64,000 nucleotides of DNA, taken from Spirosoma oryzicola (GTDB lineage Bacteria > Bacteroidota > Bacteroidia > Cytophagales > Spirosomataceae). Below are positions 18,865 to 27,090 of the stretch, piece after piece; within the stretch, counting starts at the first letter, position 1; each line of letters begins with the position of its first letter. Position numbers and translations under genes: made by a program. The notes beneath the pieces are model-generated. The model searched no databases, had not been told where the DNA came from, and worked only from the letters and a program-made list of their open reading frames with translations. Where the stretch lies: the NCBI RefSeq assembly GCF_021233055.1, contig NZ_CP089544.1, positions 62,001 to 126,000 of the forward strand, written 5' to 3'.

Positions 18865-19032
18865 ATGGACAGCTTTCAGGTAATCAATAAGTCAGCCCAA
18901 CTGGCCCCCTCCCTGACCCGGATCGAACTACTCGAGGACAATACTACTCCGATTTTCCTACCGATTAGCGTCATTGAGTGTAAACCCATCGCGCCAGGAG
19001 TAAAGGCCGAGCGGCAGGCCTTATTGAGCTAG
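18865..19032 (+). CDS. Small hypothetical protein, 55 residues
   Basis: Open frame from ATG, beginning MDSFQVINKSAQLAPS with a central LLEDNTTPIFLPISVIECKP. It looks coding by residue mix, but no family is recognised. It sits directly behind a terminator-like hairpin. Confidence 0.4.
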   Translation: MDSFQVINKSAQLAPSLTRIELLEDNTTPIFLPISVIECKPIAPGVKAERQALLS

Positions 19033-19078
19033 CCGGAGGACCATGAAACGCCCGAATTACGGCGAGGCAAATCTCTAT

Positions 19079-19108
19079 TAGTCTCAAGAGGGAGCCTTAT
19101 TTGAGATT
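19079..19108 (+). repeat. Dispersed GTCTCA/GGGAGC motif, copy 10
   Basis: TTAGTCTCAAGAGGGAGCC then TTATTTGAGATTA, preceded by AAACGCCC at about 19045. The IS3 element is inserted only 15 bases downstream. Confidence 0.6.
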
Positions 19109-19191
19109 ACCTTTAGGAGAGAGTGTCTTAACCCCCTGAATGGCTGGACAAAATTGTAAAAATAGTTTAGTCCTACTACATTCAGAAACCA

Positions 19192-19535
19192 TGAGCAAAA
19201 TCAGGCGAAGTTTTACTCCCGAAGACCGCTACTCCATCGTCCAGGAAGCCATCTGTGACGGCCATGCTGAGACGTGTCGCAAGTACAATGGCACGGGCCA
19301 CCCCGCTTTCCCCTTCGTTGCTGCGTAAGTGGCGAATGAAGTATTTAAGTAAAGGCAAAGAGGGCCTGAAAGACTCCTACTCACGTGTCGATCCCCAACT
19401 GCGAGTACTCGAACCGGGCCGCCGGAGCGGAGGAAAATGAACGCATAAAGCGGATTGTAGCCAAACAGGCTTTGGAATTGGAAATCAAGAGCGAGCTGCT
19501 AAAAAAAACACCTATTCAACCCAGGAGAAGCTAGC
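19192..19535 (+). pseudogene. IS3 transposase OrfA, broken by two 16-bp insertions
   Basis: Helix-turn-helix protein starting MSKIRRSFTPEDRYSIVQEA. The frame is lost at 19290-19305 (GGCACGGGCCACCCCG) and again at 19414-19429 (CCGGGCCGCCGGAGCG). Removing both 16-mers gives an unbroken orfA: RKYN joins LSPSLLRKWRMKYLSKG, and PQLRVLE joins EENERIKRIVAKQALELE, then KSELLKK before the A8 run. That is the expected HTH plus leucine-zipper architecture. Confidence 0.85.
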
Positions 19536-19539
19536 CCTT

Positions 19540-20472
19540 ATGAAACAGTTTGAAGACCGCGCCAATCACACCCTGTTATGTCAGTGGCTTGCCTGCCTCG
19601 CAGCGTGTATTACTACCAACCCCAATCCGGTAAGCCTGGAGCCCGTCCCAGCCAGTTGACTATGAAGTTGGACGGATCATGGGTAAATAATCAACAAGTA
19701 GTCATGAGTATACGGCACTTACTGGACGTTGAATTCAATGCGCTTGGCTATGAGTACATTACCTATGATCGGACCGCCGAGCGGTTGAAAAAAGAGTACC
19801 TCATCAATAAGAAAAAGGTATACCGGCTCATGCAGGAGCATGATTTATTTTTAGGTAAAACGATCCGGCCGACAGGCAAGCGAGAGTTCGTTCAATTCCG
19901 ACGAATTGAAGCTATTAAATCCTTGGAATACCTGTGCTGGAATATCAAATACGTCTGGCCGGGCCGCCGGTGCGGTAGAAGGGGAACGACGGAATTACTA
20001 TCTGTTGAGTGTCATTGATGTATATAGCCGTAAAATTCTGGATTGGCTGTTCCAAGGCAGTATTCGTCAAATTGACTTAATCAACCTTTTTCGACGAATT
20101 AACCGGAGTCATGAACTGAAAGGTGTCATTCTACGCAATGATAACGGTAGCCAATTCATAGCCCACTCCGTACGCAACTTTTTGAAAAGCTCAGAGATCA
20201 AGCAAGAATTCACGCATGTTGCCACCCCTGAGGAGAATTCGTACATTGAAGCGTTTCACCGCATTCTTGAACATGATGTGATTGAGCGCAATGTATTTGA
20301 CAGCTATTATGAAGCTAAAGACCTATTGAAGCGTTATTTTTCCCATTACAATAATCATCGGCTTCATCGTTCTATTGGCTTTATAACACCTCAACAGAAA
20401 TGGGAAGAAGCACAGGTAGTTTACGACACAACCGCAGCGACGGCCGCCTTTTCAGAAAATTTGTCCAGTTGA
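19540..20472 (+). pseudogene. IS3 transposase OrfB (DDE), broken
   Basis: rve-type integrase with the frame split at 19959-19974 by CCGGGCCGCCGGTGCG; deleting it joins NIKYVW to VEGERRNYYLLSVIDVYSR. A second break near 19590 separates MKQFEDRANHTLLCQWL from PRSVYYYQP and needs one added base. Second catalytic Asp in RNDNGSQF and Glu in EENSYIEAF are present. The first Asp of the family motif (D-I-K-Y-V-W) appears as Asn (C-W-N-I-K-Y-V-W), so the enzyme would be dead even in frame. Confidence 0.8.
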
Positions 20473-20634
20473 TAGGGGGCTAACACAAGAGAAGTTAAGA
20501 GAAAATACCCAGAAACTCCTCTCCGAGACAAATGTCTGAACCAGCTACTACAGTCCAATCCAATACTTGTGGTATAAGTGGCTGTATGTTAAGAGAGTAA
20601 TTTTACAAATAGTCATCCAGCTGGCAACTGCTCC

Positions 20635-21105
20635 TTACCGAATTAGTTCGGTGATAATGCCACCGCTACCAGTCCAAACAAACTTTGGGTTGTCGCACTG
20701 ATTAGTTTGGAGCCTCAAGATGGCACCTACCTGCCTTTCTCTCCGATCGGCCACAAAAAGTATAAGCGAGTCACCAATCAGTTCGTATCCTCTTTTATTA
20801 ACCAACTCATCCTCAATCCTATAGCCTAACAATGTATCTGGATCTGCCAGGGTCTTATCCGCGTTGAGCGTTATCCGCCCTGAGTAGTTTGTACTTCCTC
20901 CACGAGGATTAAGCAAACGAGTGGTTGTGCATGTCCAAGGCCCAAGTATTTTCTTTTCCAGCTCGGGACATCTAGGCGTAAAGATTGGTGGTTGAGTACT
21001 AGGCCCCAATGAATCGGACGGAGGAGACACCGAGTGAATCTCTATACAAGCCCAAAGACTAATTAGTAGCCCACTAACAATTAAAAAGCGTAAAGGCTGA
21101 TTCAT
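20635..21105 (-). CDS. Lipoprotein of unknown function
   Basis: 156 residues with a lipoprotein signal (LIVSGLLISLWAC, Cys20). The mature part starts with a Pro/Ser-rich linker, then a lipocalin-like beta pattern (LGPWTCTTTRL...GRITLNADKTL...GYELIGDSLILFV) typical of Bacteroidetes lipocalin-like/META-type lipoproteins. Ligand unknown. Confidence 0.65.
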   Translation of the reverse strand: MNQPLRFLIVSGLLISLWACIEIHSVSPPSDSLGPSTQPPIFTPRCPELEKKILGPWTCTTTRLLNPRGGSTNYSGRITLNADKTLADPDTLLGYRIEDELVNKRGYELIGDSLILFVADRRERQVGAILRLQTNQCDNPKFVWTGSGGIITELIR

Positions 21106-21160
21106 CAGTGCAGGGATTTACCAGCTTAACGCTAACTCCTTTCTCTGTTGTATAATCTAT

Positions 21161-21272
21161 GTGGCTACGGTCGGCCGCGCGGTTGCAAAAGTCGCTCCTG
21201 ATCGGCATCTCCTATTTTTAGGACTGCTTATGGGGCCAAAAACGGCCCGACTAAGCGGCGGACTGTTGCCAC
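21161..21272 (-). repeat. MITE-like element, copy 1 (inverted)
   Basis: Starts GTGGCTACGGTCGGCCGCGC, then GGTTGCAAAAGTC. The first 56 bases are the exact reverse complement of 22830-22885. It ends in a decayed GACTGTTGCCAC. Outer flanks CTGTTGTATA and TATACAACAG are also inverted, so the true element may reach about 21144-21291. Confidence 0.65.
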
Positions 21273-21364
21273 ATCACGTATACAACAGAAATAAGTTGAT
21301 TGATCGGTTAATCAAATACTGAGTAACACAGTTAGGCGTTTCCAAGAAAATGAGAACTTTTCGG

Positions 21365-21922
21365 ATGAAAACTAGCCTATACTTCTGTCTTCTTGGCCTC
21401 TTGATAAGCCTTCAGTTTCAACAGTCTTACGCCCAAAAGCTGACCTCTGGTCAACCTCAAACTACGTTCCACTCACACAGTTGGCAATTAGGCGCAAAAG
21501 CCGGATATGGTCGAGGAGATTTGTTTAGCAATAGAAACAGCTTTCAAATTCATGCAGGCTATTTTCTAATTAAGCAACTAGCTGTAGGCTTGAATGCAAC
21601 TTGGTCTAATGAATGGTCCGATGGCATTGGCTATAAAGATCTCTCAGCAGGACCCTATATACGGTACCAATTTACAGATACTTGGTTCTCTCCATTTATC
21701 GAAGTTTCTTATCAGATTGGCAGACGAAGTCCGCACGATGTGGCTAGAGCAAGCTATTCGAGTATATCCACGCAAGCAACCCAACTTAATCCTGGCCTAA
21801 GTATAGAGGCAATAAAATCCTTACGACTTGACTTTAGTTATCGATTTGACTGGATTTATCTATCGAATAACACCCAATCAATCGGCTTACCTCAGATAGG
21901 AATCACCTATTTGCTTAGATAG
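21365..21922 (+). CDS. Outer-membrane beta-barrel protein (porin-like)
   Basis: 185 residues from ATG 21365, which begins the signal peptide (MKTSLYFCLLGLLISLQF...YAQ); the ATG 15 bases earlier is also possible. The mature part alternates polar and hydrophobic residues in strands (WQLGAKAGYGRGDLFSNRNS, LAVGLNATWSNEW, AGPYIRYQFTDTWFSPFIEV, LDFSYRFDWIYL), the pattern of small eight-stranded barrels (porin/OprF-like beta-barrel families). Ends in a hydrophobic residue plus Arg. Confidence 0.7.
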   Translation: MKTSLYFCLLGLLISLQFQQSYAQKLTSGQPQTTFHSHSWQLGAKAGYGRGDLFSNRNSFQIHAGYFLIKQLAVGLNATWSNEWSDGIGYKDLSAGPYIRYQFTDTWFSPFIEVSYQIGRRSPHDVARASYSSISTQATQLNPGLSIEAIKSLRLDFSYRFDWIYLSNNTQSIGLPQIGITYLLR

Positions 21923-22021
21923 CGATTAGCCTTGCGATTCAACGAAAACCTAGATTATTCTCAGGGTAATGACCCAGGCAGTTAAGCTACGCTCTGGAAA
22001 TAATTCATGAACATAATGTGA

Positions 22022-22150
22022 GTGGCTGTTGTAAGAGTCTGAGTAGATACCAGAGAGCCGGTCTTACAAGTCAGATACCTGACATAAGATGGCTAAAAAT
22101 ACGGATCAACCGAACTTTGAGAGTTACACATTGACTTCTGCAACAGCTAC
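22022..22150 (+). repeat. MITE-like element, copy 3
   Basis: GTGGCTGTTGTAAGAGTC at the left and, reversed, GTAGCTGTTGCAGAAGTC at the right. 129 bases, almost the length of the copy at 22755. TTATACAACA follows the right end, as it does at the other copies. No coding capacity. Confidence 0.55.
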
Positions 22151-22230
22151 CTCACTTATACAACAATTTTGGAGCAGTAAATAAGTACACTAGTAACAGT
22201 AGCTAATTGATGAACTAAATTTAACGTGTC

Positions 22231-22668
22231 ATGAACAGAAACAAAGTTGCTTTAATCTTGCTCTTCTTTAGTATCAGTCAAACTATGCTTTTTGCTCAAT
22301 CTCAGCAAACGGCAGTAGTGCATCTCTATCAAGGCAAAGTCTTTGGCTTATTTTCGGCTAAGTACCGCGTCTACGCTGATGGAAAGTTGATCTGTAAATT
22401 AGGCCGAAATAGCCATTGTCAGATCTCGTTGCCCGCTGGCAAAACTAGGTTCACAACTAAGCCACCTTTGCTAGGTATAGGGCCTCAACCTGCTTTAACC
22501 CTAGCTCTAGAACCGGGGAAAGAGTATTACTTACAGGGCGATATCAAATCTGACTTATTTCCTCCTAACAGTGCTCTAGTGCTAACGGAAGTAGTTGCTA
22601 ATTCTAGCAAGTTGGAGCAGATAATTCAGGCCAAAGTAGCGCCTGCTTTGTCAAGCTCAGTTGATTAA
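22231..22668 (+). CDS. Exported DUF2846-like small protein
   Basis: 145 residues with signal peptide (VALILLFFSISQTMLFAQ). The mature part AVVHLYQGKVFGLFSAKYRVYADGKLICKL...CQISLPAGKTRF resembles the DUF2846/PEGA-type surface domain: a short beta-sandwich presenting a 'yaDGklic' strand. It appears to be a distant paralogue of the protein on the other strand at 22946-23380 (shared 'y..qGra.G' and 'GK.Y.y' features). Sits between two MITE-like copies. Confidence 0.6.
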   Translation: MNRNKVALILLFFSISQTMLFAQSQQTAVVHLYQGKVFGLFSAKYRVYADGKLICKLGRNSHCQISLPAGKTRFTTKPPLLGIGPQPALTLALEPGKEYYLQGDIKSDLFPPNSALVLTEVVANSSKLEQIIQAKVAPALSSSVD

Positions 22669-22754
22669 AAAGCTTGGTTGACTATTGTTTTTCAAAGTCG
22701 CCTAATTCGAGACGGCTTTGCTGTTTTTAGAAAAAGTCACATAATATAAAGTTG

Positions 22755-22885
22755 GTGGCTGTTGCAAAAGTCTGAAACCTGCTATTTCGACTGGATTTGG
22801 GCCGTTTCTAAGCTCATCAGTAGCCCTAGAATAGGAGATGCCGATCAGGAGCGACTTTTGCAACCGCGCGGCCGACCGTAGCCAC
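22755..22885 (+). repeat. MITE-like element, copy 2
   Basis: Left end GTGGCTGTTGCAAAAGTC; right end reversed GTGGCTACGGTCGGCCGCGC then GGTTGCAAAAGTC. The two ends match except for a 15-base GC-rich block (ACGGTCGGCCGCGCG) inserted after GTGGCT in the right end. 131 bases with no coding capacity; the right half is identical to copy 1. Confidence 0.7.
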
Positions 22886-22945
22886 GTTAGTTATATAACA
22901 AAGCTATAAAATAATTATAGTGCTCTCTTTACTATCAATAAACTG

Positions 22946-23380
22946 TTAGTTAGATTCTTCTAATAAATCTAATTTCGATTCTTTGCCAAGAAAATAATGT
23001 TTGTACCTAGCTTTTGTAAAATACACACCTAACCAAAATTCTTGTTCTGTCACTTGACTCATGGTCGGGTAAGCAATGCCTGAACTACTAACAATACGAT
23101 AAAAATAAGCCTTGCCTAGTTCAAAATGAACATAAGCGATTTTACCGTTATGTAGTACCAGACCTAAACTGTCAGCATCTGTTTCAACTAACACATAGCC
23201 ATCATTAACTCCATTGCTTATTTTGATGGGTAGATCCGGATTTAGTGTCGTTCTAAGTTCTTTAATATAGCCAGTTGCTCGTCCTTGATGAATATAGAGT
23301 TTAGTAAGACTAGTACCTTGGCCAGAACATGGTAAGCTTATGCTAATAAAAGTCAAAACAATAAAGAGACGTTCTTTCAT
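22946..23380 (-). CDS. Exported small protein, possible DUF2846 relative
   Basis: From ATG 23380, 144 residues with a signal peptide (MKERLFIVLTFISISLPCSG). Longer frames add a non-signal N-terminus. The mature protein has LTKLYIHQGRATGYIKEL and IAYVHFELGKAYFYRIV, loosely similar to the neighbouring protein at 22231. Function unknown; probably periplasmic. Confidence 0.55.
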   Translation of the reverse strand: MKERLFIVLTFISISLPCSGQGTSLTKLYIHQGRATGYIKELRTTLNPDLPIKISNGVNDGYVLVETDADSLGLVLHNGKIAYVHFELGKAYFYRIVSSSGIAYPTMSQVTEQEFWLGVYFTKARYKHYFLGKESKLDLLEESN

Positions 23381-23504
23381 CGTACACAAAAATAGTGCAA
23401 ACTGTAGATAGGTAATGTACACGCTTAAATTTAGTTTTTCAAGACCTGTTTTACAACTCATATTATGTTATGTGAGCTAATTGAGATGCCAGTACTTTGT
23501 AGGT

Positions 23505-24035
23505 ATGATCGCTTTCTTAGATAAGTCTATAAATGAGTTGGAGCCAGAAGTACAATCTAACTTAACTGAATCTTCCTTGATAGCAACCTGCCGGAAATTA
23601 AGGGATAAGAAGCTACAAAACTACTCGGTTGAAGATTTGAGAATTATGATTGGTCAGCATATTGGCCTGACCTGGTTAATTCCTTTGGCTTTAGAAAAAT
23701 TGAAAGTTAATATTCTTGCAGAAGGTGACTTCTGCGAGGGGGATCTGCTAATGAGCGTATTGAAAACTAGTTCATCCTATTGGTTTAATCACTCACTCGA
23801 ACTGGCCGCCTTTATTACTTCACTTGAGGAAAATCTTATTAGTATTGCTACCAGTGACGCTCCTAAGACGGTACTAGAGAACGTCTATCAGAGCTTACCT
23901 GAACTCAAATCTATTTCTGTTATAGAAGTGAATATTATGTTAATCCATACCTATTTACTTAGTGACTTAAGCCAGATCTTTTCCCATACACACACTGTCA
24001 TCATCGCCAACATACACGCCGTAGCAAGGAATTGA
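23505..24035 (+). CDS. Orphan CdiI-type immunity protein
   Basis: 176 residues from ATG 23505 (MIAFLDKSINELEPEV). Matches contact-dependent-inhibition immunity proteins in the pattern LRIMIGQHIGLTWLIPLALEKL...LAEGDFCEGDLLMSVL. Such proteins bind and neutralise a cognate toxin domain in the cytoplasm. No cdiA, Rhs or toxin fragment lies nearby, so this would be an orphan immunity gene. The last about 23 residues overlap the convergent acetyltransferase gene by 69 bases and look non-homologous, possibly from loss of an earlier stop codon. Confidence 0.7.
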   Translation: MIAFLDKSINELEPEVQSNLTESSLIATCRKLRDKKLQNYSVEDLRIMIGQHIGLTWLIPLALEKLKVNILAEGDFCEGDLLMSVLKTSSSYWFNHSLELAAFITSLEENLISIATSDAPKTVLENVYQSLPELKSISVIEVNIMLIHTYLLSDLSQIFSHTHTVIIANIHAVARN

Positions 24036-24422
24036 TTTATAACCGCATCGTTGATAAAGCGCAATCGCTTCGGGCTGTTTAATCGCAGTTTGTAAGACAG
24101 CCATATGGTGACCTTCTTCCTTAGCCCAAGCCTCAAGTTGAGCTAGGAGTTGCTGAGCCACTCCGAAACGCCGGTAAGCAGGCTGCACGTACATTCGTTT
24201 TATTTCGACACTACCTGCTGGCTCAGCTATTTTGTAGCAAGCACAACCTACCGGTTCATTTCCATTAAAAGCGAGAACAACCCTAGCTTCTTGTAGACCA
24301 GTGTTGTGTAGATCGTATTGACTCTGTTTAGGCCCATAGCGTTGTAATAAATCGTAATCTAATTGGCTAATAAGCGTTTTGAACGCAGTGTCGTCGGCGG
24401 TGCTTCTGATGAGAGAAGTCAT
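23967..24422 (-). CDS. GNAT family N-acetyltransferase
   Basis: 151 residues. GNAT fold with ARVVLAFNGNEPVGCACYKI, the strand-4 segment VEIKRMYVQPAYRR, the acetyl-CoA loop RRFGVAQQLLAQLEAWA (R/Q-x-x-G-x-A), and AIALYQRCGYKSI near the C-terminus. Acceptor substrate unknown. Convergent and overlapping with the CdiI-like gene. Confidence 0.85.
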   Translation of the reverse strand: MTSLIRSTADDTAFKTLISQLDYDLLQRYGPKQSQYDLHNTGLQEARVVLAFNGNEPVGCACYKIAEPAGSVEIKRMYVQPAYRRFGVAQQLLAQLEAWAKEEGHHMAVLQTAIKQPEAIALYQRCGYKSIPCYGVYVGDDDSVCMGKDLA

Positions 24423-24784
24423 AAGTAAAGACAGTTGTATAATCTAAAATAAGTTAAGTACTACAGAATGGAAGACAAAAACAAGCGCTGTCTGACAAAA
24501 GGTGAGTTTAGTTAATAGCCGTTATTTTAGCGATTCCCAGAAGCAGTATGTACAAAATGGCTAATCATATAAGGCCACCTTACATGAAGTTTGGTTCGTC
24601 TCGTGTGGGAGTATTTATTGAGACAATTACTTGTAACCTGTATACGTAGCACACGAACTGATTGCCTATCAATAGATGAACGAATTACAAGATAGAATGC
24701 AGGGTACAAAGCTATCTTTTATCAGTTTATCTTTGTTTTCAATTCTAAGTAAGAAGTAGTTTGTGATGAGAAACGACGACGCTG
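24423..24784. other. Intergenic region
   Basis: About 360 bases; holds dispersed motif copy 11, otherwise nothing recognised. Confidence 0.35.
24595..24624 (+). repeat. Dispersed GTCTCA/GGGAGC motif, copy 11
   Basis: TTCGTCTCGTGTGGGAGTAT then TTATTGAGACA; TCTC/GAGA inversion kept. Confidence 0.55.
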
Positions 24785-25530
24785 TTGGTAGCCTACTACG
24801 CAGCGCTTTCTCGACACAAACCCGTTTGTATGCACGTTTTGACAAGTCCACCGGTTAGCGATCCGATGCGATTGCACGCTCGGTTAAGAACCATCAGTCG
24901 ATGGTTATCCAAGAGCATTGAGCTGACGGCATTGGCTGGCAATTTGATTAGAACCTCTTCAAACGACCTATTCCCGGCCTGGTAGCCATGCATCCCCTGA
25001 TGGCCTTATTCTTTATGGCGGCCAGTGCCTCGTTACTGCTTCACACCAACGATAAGTCCAACCGGCTGGGCCAGCTTCTAACCAGCCTACCAGTGCTGAT
25101 TGGGTTCCTAGTCTTGGTCAGACACCTAACCGGCTAGGGGACCGAATTTGCAAGGGTGGTTCTTTTCCCCAAAATTGCAAGCTCATGCGATTGACAACCT
25201 TTCCAACCGAATGGCTCCCAACACGGCTTTTGTTTCATGCTCGCAGGCTTCTCGCTGGCCTGTCTGCACATCTCCAAACATTCCAAACCAAACCTGGCAC
25301 AGGCGTTGGCCCTGGTGGCGGTAATACTGGTGGGGTGAGGTAGGTTAATGCTACGCGAAGCATCGTATTGTTTAGAGGGTAGATCCGGCCTGCCGGGGGG
25401 GCTCCTAAACTTGTTTGCGTGCAGAAAGACGGTTTGGGCACCGCACAGTGATTCCTGACAATACACATTCACCAAACCGTTTTGTTGCCTAGTGCCTCCT
25501 ACTATGCCTGCTTTAAACTAGCCGAGCTAT
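24785..25530 (+). pseudogene. Remnant of a sensor histidine kinase membrane domain
   Basis: Broken coding sequence in three frames. IPGLVAMHPLMALFF and a 49-residue frame (24988-25137) with LLTSLPVLIGFLVLVRHLTG; then NLSNRMAPNTAFV in another frame; then MLAGFSLACLHISKHSKPN in a third, ending in VAVILVG. The motif R-M-A-P-N-T-A followed by a hydrophobic helix is typical of the N-terminal membrane region of PAS-type hybrid kinases. A TAG, frameshifts and absence of any kinase domain show decay. Exact limits are uncertain. Confidence 0.6.
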
Positions 25531-25542
25531 AGTAGCCAGTCC

Positions 25543-25788
25543 CTAATCAGATCGATCACGACATCTTCCTAAATTTTTGTGTGAGTAAGACTTTGCATGC
25601 AGTCGTTCTACTAAGTTGATAAGCGGCGACTGCTCATCTATATCAAGCAGTGGAATGTACAGGGTGGCAAACTCCCAAGTTGGTAAGGTAGATTGCGGAC
25701 AGATCGTGTGTCTCTCTGCGGGTAAGCTACTTACAGTATAAAAAGTTTCAGCGCTTACCGCTTGATTTGCTGCTTGATCTCTACACAC
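25543..25788 (-). CDS. Possible small protein, uncertain
   Basis: 81-codon frame overlapping the 3' end of the next upstream gene by 34 bases. The middle (LPTWEFATLYIPLLDIDEQSPLINLVERLHAKSY) looks protein-like. No family recognised and no good start; it could be a remnant. Confidence 0.25.
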   Translation of the reverse strand: MCRDQAANQAVSAETFYTVSSLPAERHTICPQSTLPTWEFATLYIPLLDIDEQSPLINLVERLHAKSYSHKNLGRCRDRSD

Positions 25789-26102
25789 CAGTGAAGTATG
25801 AGTTGGGTGTCTTCAATTATTTTTAATGTTTGAAGCGCCAAACTTGCTGGTTCCTCCAGCGCGCCTAATCCCTTTGCCAGTTCGTGTAACTCATCGGCGA
25901 TTCGGTACTTCAAACCAATAAGCTCACTCAACCATTGGCTCGTATCGTCATCTAGAAGACCAGTAGCTAGCTGATTGTCAATGGCGCGTTGTAGCAAGCC
26001 ATTCCAGTAGCGAAATTGCTTGATGGCTTGAATCCAGTCACTTAGTACGCCTGAGAGCGGCTGTCCATAGGGGTAGTTTGATAGATTGTCCCGTTCATTC
26101 AC
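25755..26102 (-). CDS. Hypothetical helical protein
   Basis: About 115 residues if the GTG at 26102 is used; a longer frame begins at 26192. Predominantly helical (GVLSDWIQAIKQFRYWNGLLQRAID, WLSELIGLKYRIADELHELAKGLG, SLALQTLKIIEDTQLILHWCVEIKQQIKR). No membrane segment in the shorter form. No family recognised. Confidence 0.5.
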   Translation of the reverse strand: MNERDNLSNYPYGQPLSGVLSDWIQAIKQFRYWNGLLQRAIDNQLATGLLDDDTSQWLSELIGLKYRIADELHELAKGLGALEEPASLALQTLKIIEDTQLILHWCVEIKQQIKR

Positions 26103-26192
26103 TACGCTTGATCGGCTAGGGATAGATAGGTATATGAATACAGAAGTGATTAGTCGATATGGCGTTTGTACGGTGGCAGCTACGCTTATCAA

Positions 26193-26499
26193 CAGACTCT
26201 ATTTATTGGCGTATTGAATAGCCATAGTACTTGCTAATGGGTCAATAAACTCTACCAGTAGTTGATCAGTATAGAAAATTATGTACTAGTTTAAATCAAA
26301 TATATTGTTTTAATCATATTATATAGCACTATAATAACGTAAAAGAAGTCGTTATTTAGGGAAAGGTTCATTTGTCTATCAACCTGTAAACAGCGGGATT
26401 CTTGCCTATTGCCAACGATTACTCTGTCAAGACATTAAAAAGCCCGACTCGGGGTGGAATCAGGCTTTTCTTTATAGCTAAGTTAATTGCGATTGGCAC
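26193..26499. other. AT-rich intergenic region with terminator
   Basis: About 300 bases; only the terminator at 26434-26474 is recognisable. Confidence 0.35.
26434..26474 (-). terminator. Intrinsic terminator of the zinc-ribbon gene
   Basis: On the - strand AAAAGCCTGATTCCACCCCG pairs with the following GGGCTTTTT part (AAGCC/GGCTT stem plus U-run), 25 bases after the stop at 26500. Confidence 0.65.
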
Positions 26500-26751
26500 T
26501 TAGAATCGAAGGTGTTTTTTTCGACAGCGCAAGCAGCGATATGATTTGAGGGGGACAAAGAATAGCACGCTCTTTAGCAAATTAGGTCGGCTAACGCGAT
26601 AGCTATCGCGTTTACTTCCACAATGGGGGCAGCCAGGCTGGTTGGTGAAGCGTTGAAATGATAAGGGAGCCGTTAGCAAGCGCATTGGCACGCTTACTAA
26701 GGTAGAGGTAATAGATGGAGTAGTCATTAGATTGATAGAGGTTAATATCAT
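26500..26751 (-). CDS. Small zinc-ribbon protein
   Basis: 83 residues. C-terminal half has two knuckles, C-P-H-C and C-L-R-C, about 30 residues apart (PGCPHCGSKRDSYRV ... YRCLRCRKKHLRF), a rubredoxin-like zinc ribbon. The N-terminus is Ser/Thr-rich and may include some untranslated sequence, because several Met codons (MTTPS, MRLLTAP) are possible starts. Function unknown. Followed by a clear terminator. Confidence 0.6.
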   Translation of the reverse strand: MILTSINLMTTPSITSTLVSVPMRLLTAPLSFQRFTNQPGCPHCGSKRDSYRVSRPNLLKSVLFFVPLKSYRCLRCRKKHLRF

Positions 26752-27090
26752 ATGATAAAAATAGTTATTTATATGTTACCTAATATTAGTTTAAGTATAA
26801 TATATATTAGTTGGTTGGTCCGTTTAATTACTCTTAAACAAAATGGTCATCCTTTATCTGATAAGGGCTTGCTAAGACAAAAAAGCCTAGCTCCATCACG
26901 AGCCAGGCTTTTCGCTTCTATCCACACCATATCTAAACCGCAGGGCGCGGCCCAGACAGACAGGCCAATAGGACTTGGCCCGTATTCAAAAGTACTAGCA
27001 TCGGAAGTAACTCTATCTAGAAATAGTAGCTTATCTCCTCAGTGGTACAGCAAAAGTGTTTTAATGACACAATACACGCAAATAGTGCAA
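26752..27090. other. Intergenic region with terminator
   Basis: A + strand frame is open across this stretch, but it runs into the response-regulator gene and looks like noise. The terminator at 26879-26914 is the only supported element. Confidence 0.35.
26879..26914 (-). terminator. Intrinsic terminator downstream of response regulator
   Basis: AAAAGCCTAGCTC and GAGCCAGGCTTTT form the stem. Likely ends the - strand response-regulator transcript, although it lies about 180 bases past the stop. Confidence 0.55.

Larger units (their letters stand above)
19124..20487 (+). mobile_element. IS3-family insertion sequence, complete but mutated
   Basis: About 1.36 kb. Ends are related inverted repeats starting TGTCTTAACCCCCT on the left and, reversed, TGTGTTAGCCCCCT on the right, both continuing to CTGGACAAA. 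A 4-base direct repeat AGAG flanks both ends (19120-19123 and 20488-20491), a typical target duplication. Inside are orfA and orfB in the usual order, with an A8 run at about 19501 where a frameshift normally joins them. Both frames are broken: three 16-bp GC-rich insertions and one probable single-base deletion (about 19590). The intact flanking repeat suggests a fairly recent arrival. Confidence 0.85.

Noticed and set aside
24432..24450. TTGTATAATCT similar to the MITE outer flank
   Set aside because: Similar TTGTATAA strings occur before other genes (for example 38018), so it is probably promoter-like AT sequence, not an element end.
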